Shown here piece by piece: positions 23,901-34,845 of a stretch of DNA of 64,000 nucleotides. Position 1 is the stretch's first letter. Each line of letters opens with the position of its first letter. Below the pieces are notes generated by a model. That model had not been told where the DNA came from. It did not search any database and saw only the letters and a program-made list of their open reading frames with translations. Origin of the DNA: Rapana venosa (Eukaryota > Mollusca > Gastropoda > Neogastropoda > Muricidae); assembly GCA_028751875.1 (NCBI GenBank), contig CM054153.1, forward strand, positions 7,458,150-7,522,149. The letters run 5' to 3'. A program made the position numbers and the translations under genes.

Positions 23901-24725
23901 CATCACTAAGAAACTAAGAAAGTGAGTCCTTCCTAGATCTTAATCTAGGAGATGCATGTTCCAATAAGAAGCGGCTGCATCTCTCAGGGTTCACCTACAC
24001 ATCATATCAAGGTTAGGACAGGTCTGCCAGTGGGCAAGGGGGTGCTGACGGAACTGTGTAATGCACTGCATGTGTGTAGCAGCAGTCTTCTCTTCTCTCA
24101 GTGGTTCACAGAGAGATTCCCTAGACAGGGGGACACAGGCCTGAAGACCTGCCCTCCTCTTGTAACAACACAAGGAGGGAGCAGGGTATGCCAGCAAAGT
24201 TGACCCATGCGGACAAACTGCAACTTGTTTCTTCTGGCGCTCTGCAACTATTTTTGGTCAAATTCGTGTCACTTCCCCCCCCCCCATTCATCTCGTGAGT
24301 CAACCCCCACACACCCACACCCCAGGTTTATAGATTTGTTCAGGAAGGTGAGGTTGTGGTGTCACCCTGCTGATCTGAATGATCACTTGGCACTTTATAC
24401 AACAGTAGATCTGCTGGCTAAATTTATGATTTGTTGACCGTACATGTAGGGTGTTTCTGGAGTGAAGGTTGCAATGGGTTTGTGTTAGACTGTTGACCTC
24501 ACGTGTCGTGTTATGTGTGCAGTGCCCAACGCTGGCAGGAAGGAGCCCTGTGCTGAAGCCCTGTATGATTTTGAGCCAGAAAACGACGGTGAACTGGGCT
24601 TCCGAGAAGGGGACATGATTTCTCTGATCGGCCAGATTGATGAAAACTGGTTTGAGGGTTCGGTTCATGGTCAGGTGGGCTACTTCCCTGTCAACTATGT
24701 GCGTGTGGTGGTCCCCATCCCCTAG
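11667..24725 (+). CDS. SH3GL (endophilin A): Endophilin-A (SH3GL family), 3' part, six exons
   Basis: Spliced gene, partial at the 5' end. Six exons join in one frame (659 nt, about 218 residues plus stop). Endophilin A is a cytosolic BAR/SH3 protein that bends membrane at endocytic necks and recruits dynamin and synaptojanin through its SH3 domain. The first two exons match the end of the family's BAR domain (KFEES, then AQ.DYHRQA). The middle exons are a low-complexity linker. The last exon is a full SH3 domain with ALYDF, DENWFEG and GYFPVNYV signatures, followed at once by the stop, as is usual for the family. Intron phases after each exon are 0, 2, 1, 1, 1. The exons for the N-terminal amphipathic helix and most of the BAR domain were looked for in 1-11666 and not found, so they are probably left of the window. 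Endophilin A rather than B is inferred from the close SH3 and pre-SH3 match. Confidence 0.93.
12700..12803 (+). CDS. Endophilin-A exon b (BAR domain, last helix)
   Basis: Begins after a GT-rich stretch ending CTGCAG and encodes [20 protein letters not shown], then [14 protein letters not shown]. The AQ.DYHRQA core is diagnostic of endophilin. It continues exon a with no gap against the family. It ends AA|GTCAGT in phase 2, and the lysine codon is completed by the next exon. Confidence 0.93.
13185..13412 (+). repeat. Possible degenerate retroposon 3' region
   Basis: Text such as 'gtaaaagaccccttggca', 'agggaaacaaatgcaaaa', 'gagcagcccacatttcacac' and 'gtgtgactgaaaggg' resembles the 3' end of a repeat I associate with gastropod genomes. 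No second copy in this window; inside an endophilin intron. Confidence 0.35.
14105..14274 (+). CDS. Endophilin-A exon c (linker between BAR and SH3)
   Basis: Follows TTCAG. One base completes Lys, then [19 protein letters not shown], a serine-rich run, and finally [13 protein letters not shown]. The start corresponds to the family's basic EASS/RPKREY segment; the rest is disordered linker with RRSES-type phosphosite-like patches and a PPPAY run. The chosen donor is GCAG|GTATGC (phase 1). A second donor-like GG|GTAGTT at 14227 is also phase 1 and would shorten the exon by 48 nt. Confidence 0.88.
14897..14935 (+). CDS. Endophilin-A micro-exon d (39 nt)
   Basis: A 39-nt segment between AACAG and GTGAGA. 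Read in the required phase 1 it encodes [12 protein letters not shown] plus two split codons, with no stop. It enters and leaves in phase 1, so skipping keeps the frame. It is highly charged, unlike the flanking linker. Support is splice sites plus frame; no homologue is known to me. Confidence 0.65.
14936..18182 (+). other. Endophilin-A intron (3.2 kb)
   Basis: T-rich intron between the two micro-exons. It holds one exon-like segment (17135-17182) discussed in the findings, and no other recognisable feature. Confidence 0.75.
18183..18224 (+). CDS. Endophilin-A micro-exon e (42 nt, DPF-containing)
   Basis: A 42-nt segment between CTGTCAG and GTGAGT, both strong sites. In phase 1 it encodes [13 protein letters not shown]. 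It is symmetric (phase 1 to phase 1), so it can be a cassette exon. The acidic/aromatic content and the DPF tripeptide resemble short clathrin-adaptor (AP-2 ear) binding motifs, which would suit an endocytic protein; that role is inference. Confidence 0.72.
18962..19256. repeat. 86-bp tandem repeat, about 3.4 copies
   Basis: Units start at 18962, 19048, 19134 and 19220 ('cagatctggttcttagcc...'). The first three are nearly identical; the last is truncated and diverged. Confidence 0.95.
20937..20982. repeat. (GT)n microsatellite
   Basis: Imperfect GT run of about 45 bp. Confidence 0.95.
22225..22545 (-). mobile_element. tRNA-headed SINE, family A, copy 1
   Basis: On the minus strand the head reads ...CTGGGTTCAATTCCCAGCC, a pol III B box. 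The body on the + strand contains 'ggcctcagtttatagtctca' and 'tgcaagatgttctg', then 'aatggcctactct', shared with copies at 50.0, 52.8, 53.3, 61.4 and 61.6 kb. Confidence 0.85.
22738..23490 (+). mobile_element. Long tRNA-headed element, family B, copy 1
   Basis: Starts with a tRNA-like promoter: A box TTGGCGCAGTGATTAGCG and B box GGTTCAAATCC (22795-22805), then a T run and a body of about 680 bp. The body is homologous in order to 54494-55310 (gggctc.tt.ggaa..ttggga.cacac; gctcaaattacctgaccaacac; ggtttcccca; gggcttagtaggtggtgtcct). It is non-coding, so it depends on another element for movement. Confidence 0.8.
24523..24725 (+). CDS. Endophilin-A last coding exon (SH3 domain and stop)
   Basis: Starts after TGTGCAG in phase 1 and encodes a short PNAGRKEPC lead-in and the full SH3 domain: [15 protein letters not shown], the EGD and IDENWFEG segments, then GYFPVNYV and a C-terminal VVVPIP before TAG. 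This is nearly the textbook endophilin-A SH3. The conserved ALYDF tyrosine, the tryptophan of ENW and the FPVNY proline/tyrosine that form the proline-peptide groove are all present. The codon choice and higher GC stand out from the surrounding intron. Confidence 0.97.
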
Positions 24726-24880
24726 GCATCGGCTGGGGCCCGATGCCACCTCCAGCAACGGACTTCTTATTGCCTTACCGCTCGACCTACTGTTCCATCT
24801 TGAGCTGCTGTCAATCGTGGGGGACGTGCTCGCTCGTCTCTTCCCCTTCTTCTCCTGAGTGCTAACAGAGGCAGGGGTGG

Positions 24881-24927
24881 GCCTCGCCTCGCCTCGCCTC
24901 GCCTCGCCTCGCCTCGCCTCGCCTCGC
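24881..24927 (+). repeat. (GCCTC)n pentanucleotide repeat in endophilin-A 3' UTR
   Basis: About nine tandem GCCTC units starting 155 bp after the endophilin stop codon, so probably transcribed in the 3' UTR. Confidence 0.9.
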
Positions 24928-26984
24928 GTCTCCCTGACAATGCTGACCCAGAGTGTGTTTGGACTTTCCATCCTCCAACACATGTGTGTGTGGGATTTGA
25001 ACGTCTTGATCATCGCTTTGTTTCCAGCTCAACTTCATTGGAAACGAGGCTTTTTCAGCTGTTTTGTTCTTTTTGTGTGCGTGTGTGTGTGTGGGTCTTC
25101 TTTGTCAGCATAAAACTGAAATCATCATAATCTGTCCATGAAAAGCAAGTAAGCTATGTAAGTAGGTAAAAAAGAAGAAAAAAAAGGATGGATAGCTCCA
25201 ACTGAGTCAGTAGGCTGCGCGTGCATGTTTGTATCCATGCGAGTTGTTCTTTTCTTCTTCCACCCCCCCCCCCCCCCCTCATTTAAACTTTTTTTTTCAA
25301 TCCATAATTTGGGACAAAGTACTTTTTTTTCCTCCTCATCATTTGACATGTTTAGAACCAGAAACTTTGGAAAGAAGTGGGGTTTTGGATCACTCAGATT
25401 TCATTGGCAGAAGATCACTGAAGAAGTTTCTTCCCTTGGAGTGGGTATAGATGCGTGTGTATGTGTGTTTTATATGTGGATGTGAGCATGGGCACAGGCA
25501 AGTGTTGGCTCTGTTGGAGTTGTGGTACACCGCTAGCAATGATATATATATACTAGTATGTTTGAAGATATTACTGTATTGTTTTTGGCACATTTAATAC
25601 ATTGTTTTGTATGCTTTTGTTCTGAATTGATATGTATGTGTATTTGCGATGTATGATGGCATTGACTTTTCAATGTGTGATGGCATTGACTTTTCAAAGT
25701 AAGTGTGTGTGTGTGTGTGTGTGTTCAGTATATATTGAATGCAGACACTGTGTTACAGGCTGTATTCTGCTTTTGTTTGATTGTTTTCTCTATTGTTTTG
25801 TCCCTTTGATTTCCTTCTGTTTCGTTTGTATTCTCTTTTTTTTTTCCCATTGTATAGTTTTGTAAAGGATGATATGTAGAGGGTTTCTGGACACATTCTA
25901 AATGCACACCACAACTGTATGTATGTTATCTAGCTGCTGAAGACTTAGGCAGCCGGTAGTGTTATCGTTTCTTTCGCACTCTTGGTTTCTTCGTAGACTG
26001 CCAGTGTTGGAAGAGTGGTCTGTTTCATCCTCAGAAAGCTCCGGTTTCCAAGAAGCTTTTTGCCGAATTTGTACTATATGCTTGTATCTGTCGCCGGTGA
26101 GACAGAGCATCACAGATTTGAAGGAAATAATTAATGACTTGGTTCTGAGTGCACAAGAAACAGGTGACATATTGGAATGAGATGCGTACTTATTGTTTCT
26201 GCTGTCTGTGTGTCATGGTTCTGAAAAGTTCTCATCCTTTCCCAGCTTTTTCTTTCTCCTGTAATTGAGAAATTGTTATGCATGCTAATGAATCGTTTTG
26301 TTTTTTTCACTACCTCTAGAATAGTTTTGATGAAGTATTATGACACATCAGAACACATAATTGTCGGTGTATATAAATCCGTATCGTGATATTTTTTAAT
26401 TCTTATTTCTTAGTCTTTAAACTCATGTAAACAACACTTAGGTCATAAAAAATGTTTTCCTTCATGTTATCATAGACACAAAAAGCATCGGTTATGAAAT
26501 TGGAAAAAAAAACATGTCGGCTATATACTTTTCTCCTTGTCTCACAAACAGCCCTCTCTTCTTCACAAGCAGGATAGATAGTTCATTAAAGCAGTTTGAG
26601 TTTATTTCTACTTTGAATATTGAAGTTGACCTGGGAAAACAGCTCATGACAAAGCTTTAGGATAAGGAACAAGACATCATATGGGCTCTAGGATTTTGGG
26701 GTGGGTTTGTGTGCCTGTGTGTGTGCAGGAGAAAAAATGTTTCATGCTCTCAGAATTTCAGAATGTTTTCAAACTGTGATCCATTGACTCAGCATGTATC
26801 ATGCTTAACTTCAGTTTGTAGACTAAAAAGACATATGTGGGGGCAATTGTTAGAACTATGATTTTTGTTTTTGCCATTTGAACTTTTTGAGCGTAGGAGA
26901 GATATCACTTTTATGTCATATAGATAATAATGATCTGAAAGCAGAGACTGTTAAAGGAGGAAGGGTGTGTGTGTGTGTGTATGT

Positions 26985-27024
<40 letters not shown>

Positions 27025-27820
27025 TTGTTGTTATTGTTGCTGTTGTTTTTCCCTGGATATGAATTAAGTGTTGCTCTTTGTTGTTTGAAAAGCCTCATCA
27101 TTGGCTCTGAACAATAATGATAATAATAATAATTTTCTGGTGGCAGCCTTTTAAAAAAAAAAAAAATTTTTGTCTAATCTTTTGTATCAAGCATTTTTTG
27201 TTAACTCATGTCAGTCTTCAGCTGCCTTATTTTCTTTTGGCTTCTTGCTTTTGTTTGTTAGTCAAGCTTCTTCAGATAAAAAACAAAAAACATTCATTTT
27301 ACATGAAGGAGGTACTTTTTCTGAATTCTCAGCTTCTGCTGGGGAACAGCAGGAATCGCAGACATTGTCAGTGGTTATAGGGGCACATGTCCTCTTGATA
27401 TAAAAATGCTGAAACCTGCCATAAAAATGGTGTAAGCTGACACAGTTTAAAGTTGACCAGGGCCATTGTCTCAAACCTGTCAGCACAACAGCACCTCTTG
27501 TGTCTCTAGGAATGAATGAGGAAAGGCAGTGGTTTTAGGGACAGTACGCCTTTCCTACATTGTTCTGCTTAGCACCATGCTTGCAGAGAAGAAATGCTAT
27601 AAATTTGGTTTCACGGTGACACAGAAGAAGCGACTTGCATCACGCTCCCCATATTTTCTAATTTGCTACTTTGGTGAGCATATGATCTCCGTTTTTGGCT
27701 TGTTTAACTTTGTGGATGGCTTTACTTTCACGCCAGATATTTCTCTTAAGCCTTTCCCCTTAAAAAAGCATATCCAGCTTACTGTCTTTTTAAAACACAT
27801 ATGTTCCCTGAAGGGGCAGT

Positions 27821-27905
27821 GCGGCTACATTTAATGGGGGGCACAAACAGTCGCATACGCAACATCTCACCATTGGTGAGCCTGGGAGCTCTAGCCAAGG
27901 AATTG
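27821..27905 (+). repeat. Dispersed repeat fragment, family C, copy 1
   Basis: Contains 'acaaacagtcgcatacgcaa', then 'catctcaccattggtgagcc' and 'gggagctctagcc', matching 53116-53205 in the same order. Confidence 0.7.
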
Positions 27906-28719
27906 AGACAAAAACAACAACAACAATCTTAATGCATTCTCTTCCCTCGTGTTGAAAAAACTTTGACCATTTGCAATTATCAGATGGTTCTGATCCACTC
28001 TTGGTAGATTTTTGGGTCACTTTTGTGAACACCCTCCCCCTTACCCCACAAGTTAACAGTGATTTCCATTAATGCGTTTGTTTGGGGTTTCTTTTCTTTA
28101 TCACCTTGAATATTTGATGGTCACAACGTAACAAGGTGACATAATCTTTACCTTAACACAGCAGTATATCCAACAGCTCACTTCTTTTTTTGTGGTTTTG
28201 ATTGATTAACAGTGTGTGGAGGATTGCTAAATAGATGTATTGTAGTTTATATTTTCCCTTCATATGACTGTGTCTATATCTACATATAGCTGGAAAGTGT
28301 GTAATGGATAGTTCCACGTAGCTGTTATAGTTTTGGAACTGTAGGCAGTGTGTGCTGTGCATGAAAGTATGAAAATGTTTTTCAGATGCGTGGTCAAAAT
28401 CTCCTCTTTACTGTAATGTTGAGCAGGTGGAGACCATTGTCAGTGCATAAGTCCAATGTCCATATCTTTATAAAATGGGGACAGTAGAATAGACGCAATT
28501 AATCGTGAATACCTGCTTTTCAATCTTAACATGCTTTCTGTCAACGTACATGTCACATCTAACAGTCCTATTTGGCAAAATGTCCACTCCATTGATTTTG
28601 AAATGATGTAGAAATGTTTCTGGTCCACAAGCCTGTTGTATTCTCCCCTCAGCCCTTGTCTTCTCAGGGCGTGTCAGTTATGGTGTGTGTGTACGCTGTT
28701 ACAATATGAATGTTGTGGT

Positions 28720-28725
28720 ATTAAA
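28720..28725 (+). promoter_or_regulatory. Candidate poly(A) signal for endophilin-A
   Basis: ATTAAA followed after about 20 bases by a TG/TCTG-rich stretch, as expected for a cleavage site. It would imply a 3' UTR of about 4 kb. Another ATTAAA at 26585 is possible. No AATAAA was seen closer to the stop. Weak without RNA data. Confidence 0.25.
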
Positions 28726-29781
28726 GATCCCTACCTGGTATGGTCTGTCTGTTTCTGTCCGTCTTGATTTTTCTGTGGATCTGTATTGAAAAAAACAAAA
28801 CGTCTTGACATCTATGCATTTGTGAGATAAATGAAAACAGGTATTGTAATACCTAATTCCAAGTGTGTTTTTTCAGCTATTTTACTGGTGTGGTTTCTTT
28901 TTTGTGACTAGTATTTTTTTTATTTTTGAAATTGTCTTTGTGGTGGGTAGATGGTCAATACATTTACACCAGTATAAGAATTGTATTTCGGAGTATATTG
29001 CAGAGTTGTGTTTTGAATCATAATGTTGAGTGAGATCTTGACAACTTTCTGTGTTTCTGTAACTGTTTTTTTAAACTTGTGATGTGGATTGTTAAATTTG
29101 CCATATTACGTTTGATTTTGACTTTGCACTGAAAAGTAACATAATAGCTTCATGGAATGTGATCATTTCTTTAACTCCATTCCATAATGAAAACATTTTT
29201 TCAGCTTTACTTTAGTGGTATTGATAAAATTGTGTCTTATAAATATCTTTATGCACCTTTTTTTCTAAGTTTGTATTCAAAGTATTGGAGGCCATTTTGG
29301 AATGATTTTGGAGAACTCACTTGGTTTTCAGTGGATTTCAAGAGTAGTCACGCCAGAAACTTTATGTTCAGTGTCATGTATGGTATTTGTTAGTACATCT
29401 TTGATATCTGTCAGATCTATTTTCAACTAACCAACTAACCCATTCAACTGTAGTTTTTATCTGAAATTCCTGCTTGAAATTTTCCCCAACATTTAGCTTA
29501 GCTTTTTTCAGTCTGCTTTGACACAATAAGGCGGTGTTACATAAAAACTAGATGGCAGTTCCGTAGTTTTTGTTTGGGCTTTTAGTGATAATGTGTGTTT
29601 TGCAAGCTCAGAGCATTTCCACTTTTTTTTCTGCTTAATATAGATACAAATATAGATACATATATTTTAGTTATCATTTTCCAAAGAAGAAAGGGCTGAA
29701 GCTGTCAGTATAACACATATAAGTAAATCTTTACTTAAAAAAGGAATCGTATATCGGGTGTCTTGCAGCTTGCTTACAACT

Positions 29782-29836
29782 GAGTGAGGTGACAGCCCTG
29801 AATGACTTTGTGGTCAATGGGGCTGTCAACCACATG
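29782..29836 (+). repeat. Short dispersed repeat, family D, copy 2
   Basis: 'gtgaggtgacagccctga', then 'ctttgtggtcaatggggctgt'-like text shared with the other family D copies; truncated. Confidence 0.55.
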
Positions 29837-30149
29837 AAATGAAGCTGTTATGCAAATAGACTACTGGTATTTCTCTGCATTTTTGGGGGGCGTTGGTCCA
29901 TGTAAGATTTTGAAGACATTTATTTGTGTCCAAGGTTGATCACCTTAAGGCTTTTTGATGTGAGGGAGGCTGAAAACAAAGCTACTCGTGTAGAAGGTCA
30001 GGTAGTCAGTTGTGTCTGCCAGCTTGGAGACTGCTTAGTTCTGTGCAGAGGACAGGTCCTGTGGTTTTGTGTCCTTGCCTTTAGCACTTGTCTTCTACAT
30101 GCTCACAAGCTCATTCCCTGTTTCTTGATTCTGAAGTGGATTATATTGC

Positions 30150-30238
30150 ATAATCTTGAGCGCTTTGATTTGTTGCTTTACAAGATTCAGCGCTATATAA
30201 ATTCCATACATTATTATTATTATTATTATAATCTTGAG
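30150..30238 (+). mobile_element. Very short retroposon with target-site duplication
   Basis: ATAATCTTGAG occurs at 30150-30160 and again at 30228-30238. Between the copies is 'gcgctatataaatt' followed by a (TTA)n tail, the common 3' end of several animal SINEs. Looks like a strongly 5'-truncated insertion. Confidence 0.6.
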
Positions 30239-30589
30239 TGCTTTTCCCGTTTTTCTTTCTTCTGATATAGTTGGTTTCAGTGGTAGTATATTAAAATAGA
30301 TAGCAATTTTAGCAATTTTTTTTTTAGTGTAAATTGAAATGCTTTGTCGGTGTGGATTAAGTGGCTTATTTGAATGAGCAGTATGGAACATGGCAGACAA
30401 AGCCCAGAATAGCTGAAATCGGTGATCAGTATTATTGTTAATGAGTGTTTTTGTCTGTGATTGATCGATCAACTTCATGGGTTGAAGATTGCTTGCTGAA
30501 CAGCAGTTTTCAAAGCCATCAGAAACTGAGAAAGCTTTTTTTCTAGATGGAAAAATCTTGATCTGTTCCTCAACCCTAAACCTTCTGCC

Positions 30590-31560
30590 TTCCCTGGCTA
30601 TGCTGAGTTTTTAATCCAGTCTGGACAGCAAAGTCTGCAGTCTGTCATAGTGACCCTGCTGGTCCCCACAGTTTTTTCTGTCAGAGCTCTACTGGGCTGG
30701 GTCACATCTGGTGTCTCAGCGTGTTGAAGGTAGGACAGGACAGGACTGCAGGATAGGAGAGGGAGTGTGTGGGTCTGTGCCACTGGTCAGTATGGGGTAT
30801 TTTAGACGATGGAGATGGGATAGGAACTGGCAGTGTCCTGCTCACAGTCTGAAGATGGCAACTTGAGCAGCTCTATCTAGCTCAAGAATTCTCTGTTTTT
30901 TTTATCTTGTGGCCTGACTCCCCGCCTCTAGTGCCATGCTTTCCTGAATCTGTTTCTCAGGGTTGTCCTTGCCTCACTGTAGGACACTGGAAGGGCTGGC
31001 TGCTCCAAGCTGCTGCCTGCCTTGGACAGGGGGTCTGCCTTTTCATTGCCCCCTATACCATAGTGGGAAGGGAGTCATTGCAGCCCCACCACAGTTCTGT
31101 GGCTGAGGAGGCTTAGTTCTTGTTTGATGTCTCTTAGGATCTGGTCTCCTCCAGGATGGACTTGGCAGTCAGTCAGTCCACAACACTGTGTTGGTTGGTG
31201 GGTAGAGAGAGTGTCCTCCTGGTTGACAGTTTTTGCTGCAAGCAGCAGAGCACAGGCCTGGGCACAGTCACTGGTGGACAGACAGGGTGCCTGTGGCCAG
31301 AGACTTGCTGGTGGTCAGTCCTGCCATCAGGGAATCTGATGTACGCCCCGCTTCCGCCATTTTTCACGGCTTCTTCAGCAGACCTACCTGTGTATGCTCT
31401 TACCCAGGCGTTGGCAGGGTGTGTGGTGTTCAGTGCTGCCAGTGTCAGGGACTGTGGGTCAGCTTTGATGTGGCACTCTTTGCTCCCAACACCTGGGGTG
31501 TTGAGGTGATGGCTGGGGTGTCCTCATAGTCCTGGAGACCCTTGAGCTGATGCAGGTTAC
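30590..31560 (-). pseudogene. Decayed LINE 3' end (RNase H and C-terminal region)
   Basis: On the minus strand, fragments in different frames give the order typical of the RNase H end of non-LTR retrotransposon pol proteins: 'TTHPANAWVRAYTGRSAEEA', 'VKNGGSGAYIRFPDG', then 'LPSHYGIGGNEKADPLSKAG', 'PVSYSEA', and near the end 'TADFAVQTGL'. Frameshifts and in-frame stops separate them, and the tryptophan codon before 'PSH' is a stop. No reverse-transcriptase domain is seen, so it is 5'-truncated. The clade (I/Nimb-like) is inferred only from having RNase H. Confidence 0.78.
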
Positions 31561-31695
31561 TGATTTGCATTTGGTAAATCTGTTTTCTTTCTTTTTTAAA
31601 GCTGACACATTCCTCATGAGGAACACTCCAAAATGGATCTGCTTCCTGCTCCCTACCGGAAGTTCTGCTGCAAATGTCCTCTCTTCTTCTTCTTT

Positions 31696-31698
<3 letters not shown>

Positions 31699-31749
<51 letters not shown>
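31699..31749. repeat. (CT)n microsatellite
   Basis: About 50 bp of CT directly upstream (on the minus strand) of the LINE remnant. Confidence 0.97.
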
Positions 31750-31755
<6 letters not shown>

Positions 31756-32129
31756 TTGCTTCAATTCCATGCCATCTATCTTCCACCTTGTTTTTTTGTT
31801 TGTTTTTGTGGATGTTATTACTGGAGCATGCATGTTGCATACTTCCCACAGCAATGAAGGCTTTTCAGCCAAAAGCTTGTGGTTTTACTTTGCCGACAGA
31901 GCAGTCCAGCAGACCTACACTGCACTTGTCTGATACGGTGAGTATATTATGCAAACAGCATTTTAGGAAAGTTTGTGAGTGTGTGCAAGATATATTTGTT
32001 TGGGGGGGGGAATGGAAAGGAAAATGGCTCACTTTTTCCTTTAAAAGAATCACAGACTACAAATAGTGATTGAGTTGTTGAGATACTTAGCCCACAAAGA
32101 AATTCTCAGGAAAACATTTAACTACGCAG

Positions 32130-32400
32130 GCTGTATCTTGATTTTCTTCTTCCTTGCCATGCTGTTGTCAGTAGCCCAGACCATTTTCTTCAGTGCCTCA
32201 GTCAGTCCTGGCTTACTTCCCTGAAGGTCCTCTTCTGATAGATTTCATATGGCCTGTCTCTCTTTGTCAGGGATGTACATCTCCATTTGTTGTTGCTGCT
32301 GTTAGGCATTCTCCAGAATGTGCACTCTGACTCCCTCATCCCACCAGGGAATCACTGTGAGATTGACAGCATGTTGGCTGAGAAGTTTGCGTGTATGACT
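32130..32400 (-). other. Possible remnant of an unidentified coding sequence
   Basis: Minus-strand fragments such as 'NLTVIPWWDEGVRVHILENA' and, after a frame change, 'SEEDLQGSKPGLTEALKKMV' look coding-like in composition but contain stops. I do not recognise the family. It could belong to the same retroelement as 30590-31560. Confidence 0.25.
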
Positions 32401-33240
32401 GTTTTTTAAGTAAATACCTTGCCATATACACAGCCATACTTCAGAGGATTTTTCTCCTGTAAAAGAGAGTGCAGGTTATTTCAAGATCTTGTCATGGTTG
32501 AAAGCAATCTCAGCAAAACATTTTACAACATAACAATTTATCGTAGGCCTCTGCAATATCTTCATTTGAACAACATCCAAACTTTTTGGATCACATCAAG
32601 GGAGCCAAGTTCTTTAATGATATCTCATCCCCCAAACTTGTTCTGTTCACAAATGTTTTTTTTAAAGGATTGTATCCTGTGGGAAACATTTGTTGTTTAA
32701 ACCATATCATTTCACTTGATTCCAGGCAAGTTTTAGTAGTTGTTAAAGAAAATAGGACTAATGGGGAAGGAGTCGACATTCTCACCAACCACAGAACTGG
32801 GCCAGCAGGTAGAGGGTCAAATTTTCATCTTGGTTAGTGGACAGACATCCCTCCTCCATTCTGTACTGCTCTCAGATCTTTCTTCAAATCATCTCTGATC
32901 GCAATTGAAAGTTAGTTGTCACTTCAATGTAGTAGCAGCTTCTTAATAGAAGCATCCAAGTTTTCACCTTCACGTCAGAAAACAAGTATTTTGCTTTCTT
33001 AGCCATTTGACACATGGGCTAGTTTCAGCTTTTCTCCCTCTAATCCCTTAACTAATTTCCAGTTGTTTTTTTTAAATGTATGCGTTCATGTACTATCTGC
33101 AATTTGTAATCAAAACAATGTTAATTGGTTTTGACATTCTGGGGTTCTTTTACATTATGTATGGTGGTTTTGTATGCTAAGACAGTCCTTGTAATGATAT
33201 GTAGCATTTGATTCTATTTTACCACTTGAGCATCAGTTTA

Positions 33241-33391
33241 CTTCAGAATAGAGAGTTTATGTCCGTATTGAGCTCATTACTTCAGAATAGAGAGTTTATG
33301 TCCGTATTGAGCTCATTACTTCAGAATAGAGAGTTTATGTCTGTATTGAGCTCATTACTTCAGAATAGAGAGTTTATGTCCGTATTGAGCA
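33241..33391. repeat. 39-bp tandem repeat, 4 copies
   Basis: Units start at 33241, 33280, 33319 and 33358 ('cttcagaatagagagtttat...'). The unit length is a multiple of three, so one frame stays open across it; nothing else supports a gene. Confidence 0.95.
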
Positions 33392-34257
33392 CATCTGCCA
33401 TATCTGTGGATGTTGCATATTTATTTAGGGTACTGTCAGAGATCTGTTGTAGATTTCGGTGGAAACATTTGCCATGGAAAAATGTGATAAGCCTCAACGT
33501 CGGTTACTTGTGCATTGATTTGATTAAACATGTGTGTGTGTATGCAACTGGGCATGTGTTGTGTGTATTTGACCAGGCTACGGAATGCTGTTGCAGATTG
33601 TATAGATGTTACAGTCTGGCCAGTATCTGTTTTGTAGAAACCAAGAATTCGCTCTTACAGGTACCTTGAAAATGTGTGCTCTTCTAGTTGTGTGTATATA
33701 AGTAAGATGCTGACGTTTTCATTCTCACCATCTTGTAGACAATACTAACATTGTTTTGTAACTCATGGTGTCAGTGGTGTGTGAGAGAAGGCAGCGAATG
33801 GCAACCCAAAATTTCTTTTGGTTTTGTTTGTTGTTTTTTTAAAACCCCAAAATGTAATTGCTTTGACATTTTCTGATGAAAAAGATGAAGCAGTTACGTT
33901 AGAATGAATGGTGCAACAATGTATGTAAATAACATCAATAACCCTTAGCCTGCCAAGAAATTGTTGTTTTCCTCCCAAACAGAAGGTGTTGAAACAAAAA
34001 TAACATTCTGGTTTAAAATTTGATGGAGTGGAGGTAAAAGGATTTACTTTCTGAAAGAAAAGTAAATGGACAGTACCTATAAAGACGTATGCTGATTTGA
34101 TCATTTTTATGCCCCAAACAGAGGGAGCATTTTCAAAGGCTCAAGACTTGTGACGAGCACACATGGTGGGCTGAAGGTTAACATTAGTTGCAGATGTTTC
34201 CGACCCCCCCCCCCCTGGAAAAGCACTGTTAAATGCTACTTAAGAATATTCACAAGA

Positions 34258-34500
34258 TGTGCTCTATTGCCACAGGTCTACTATGCCAGACTTGCTATGC
34301 CAGAACTCCCACTATGCCATACATCTACTTTGCCACAAATATGCTGTGCCAGAGGTCTGCTATGTCACACTTCGGCTATGCCACAGCTACCACTATGCTA
34401 CACATCTGCTATGCCACAGGTCCGCTATGTCATGGTTGTCCATGTGTCATAAGTGTTCATGTGTCACACGTGTTCAGCTGTTAATGTCAGTGTGTCCATG
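34258..34500. repeat. Degenerate CTATGCCA-type repeat
   Basis: About twelve imperfect units around 'ctatgccac' spaced 16-18 bp, grading into 'catgtgtcat' units after 34435. Confidence 0.75.
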
Positions 34501-34783
34501 TGTCATTGTGTTGCAGACCTACCTCCCACTACAATTTACTTGTAGTTTCCACCGAAAATTATATGATTGTAAATGACCTTGTAAGTGGTTACCTTCACTT
34601 GCTTTCCTCCACTACTGTTTCTGCAGTCATACAAAAATGATATAAAATGATTAAACTTAAACAGTTGTAAATTAAAAACTATTTTGGCCAGATAAAAAAA
34701 AAACCACAAGAATTTCCTTTTGGCAGCGAGTGCTACAGCTGAATTTTTCGATTAGGCACAGGTGAAATAGACTTTCTGCATAT

Positions 34784-34845
34784 GCACAATTGTTCACAGT
34801 ATTTTTTAAATGGCGCACAATTGTTCACAGTATTTTTTAAATGGC
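34784..34845. repeat. 31-bp direct duplication
   Basis: 'gcacaattgttcacagtatt' plus 'ttttaaatggc' occurs twice in tandem. Confidence 0.9.

Larger units (their letters stand above)
18225..24522 (+). other. Endophilin-A intron (6.3 kb) before the SH3 exon
   Basis: Contains an 86-bp tandem array, a GT microsatellite and two adjacent SINE-type elements in opposite orientations (22.22-23.49 kb). No coding exon in the required phase 1 was found. Confidence 0.75.
24726..30580 (+). other. Endophilin-A 3' UTR and downstream sequence
   Basis: No coding exon supported. The first 1-4 kb is probably 3' UTR (see the poly(A) candidate). It includes C runs at 25264-25279, short GT microsatellites (25704-25724, 26965-27020) and a repeat fragment at 27821-27905. 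Confidence 0.5.

Noticed and set aside
23840..23915. Exon-like open segment after TTTCCACAG in the endophilin intron
   Set aside because: Open only in phase 0, with an immediate stop in the required phase 1; no good donor.
33208..33669. 153-codon open frame
   Set aside because: Driven by four 39-bp units; the remainder has no recognisable domain or splice context.
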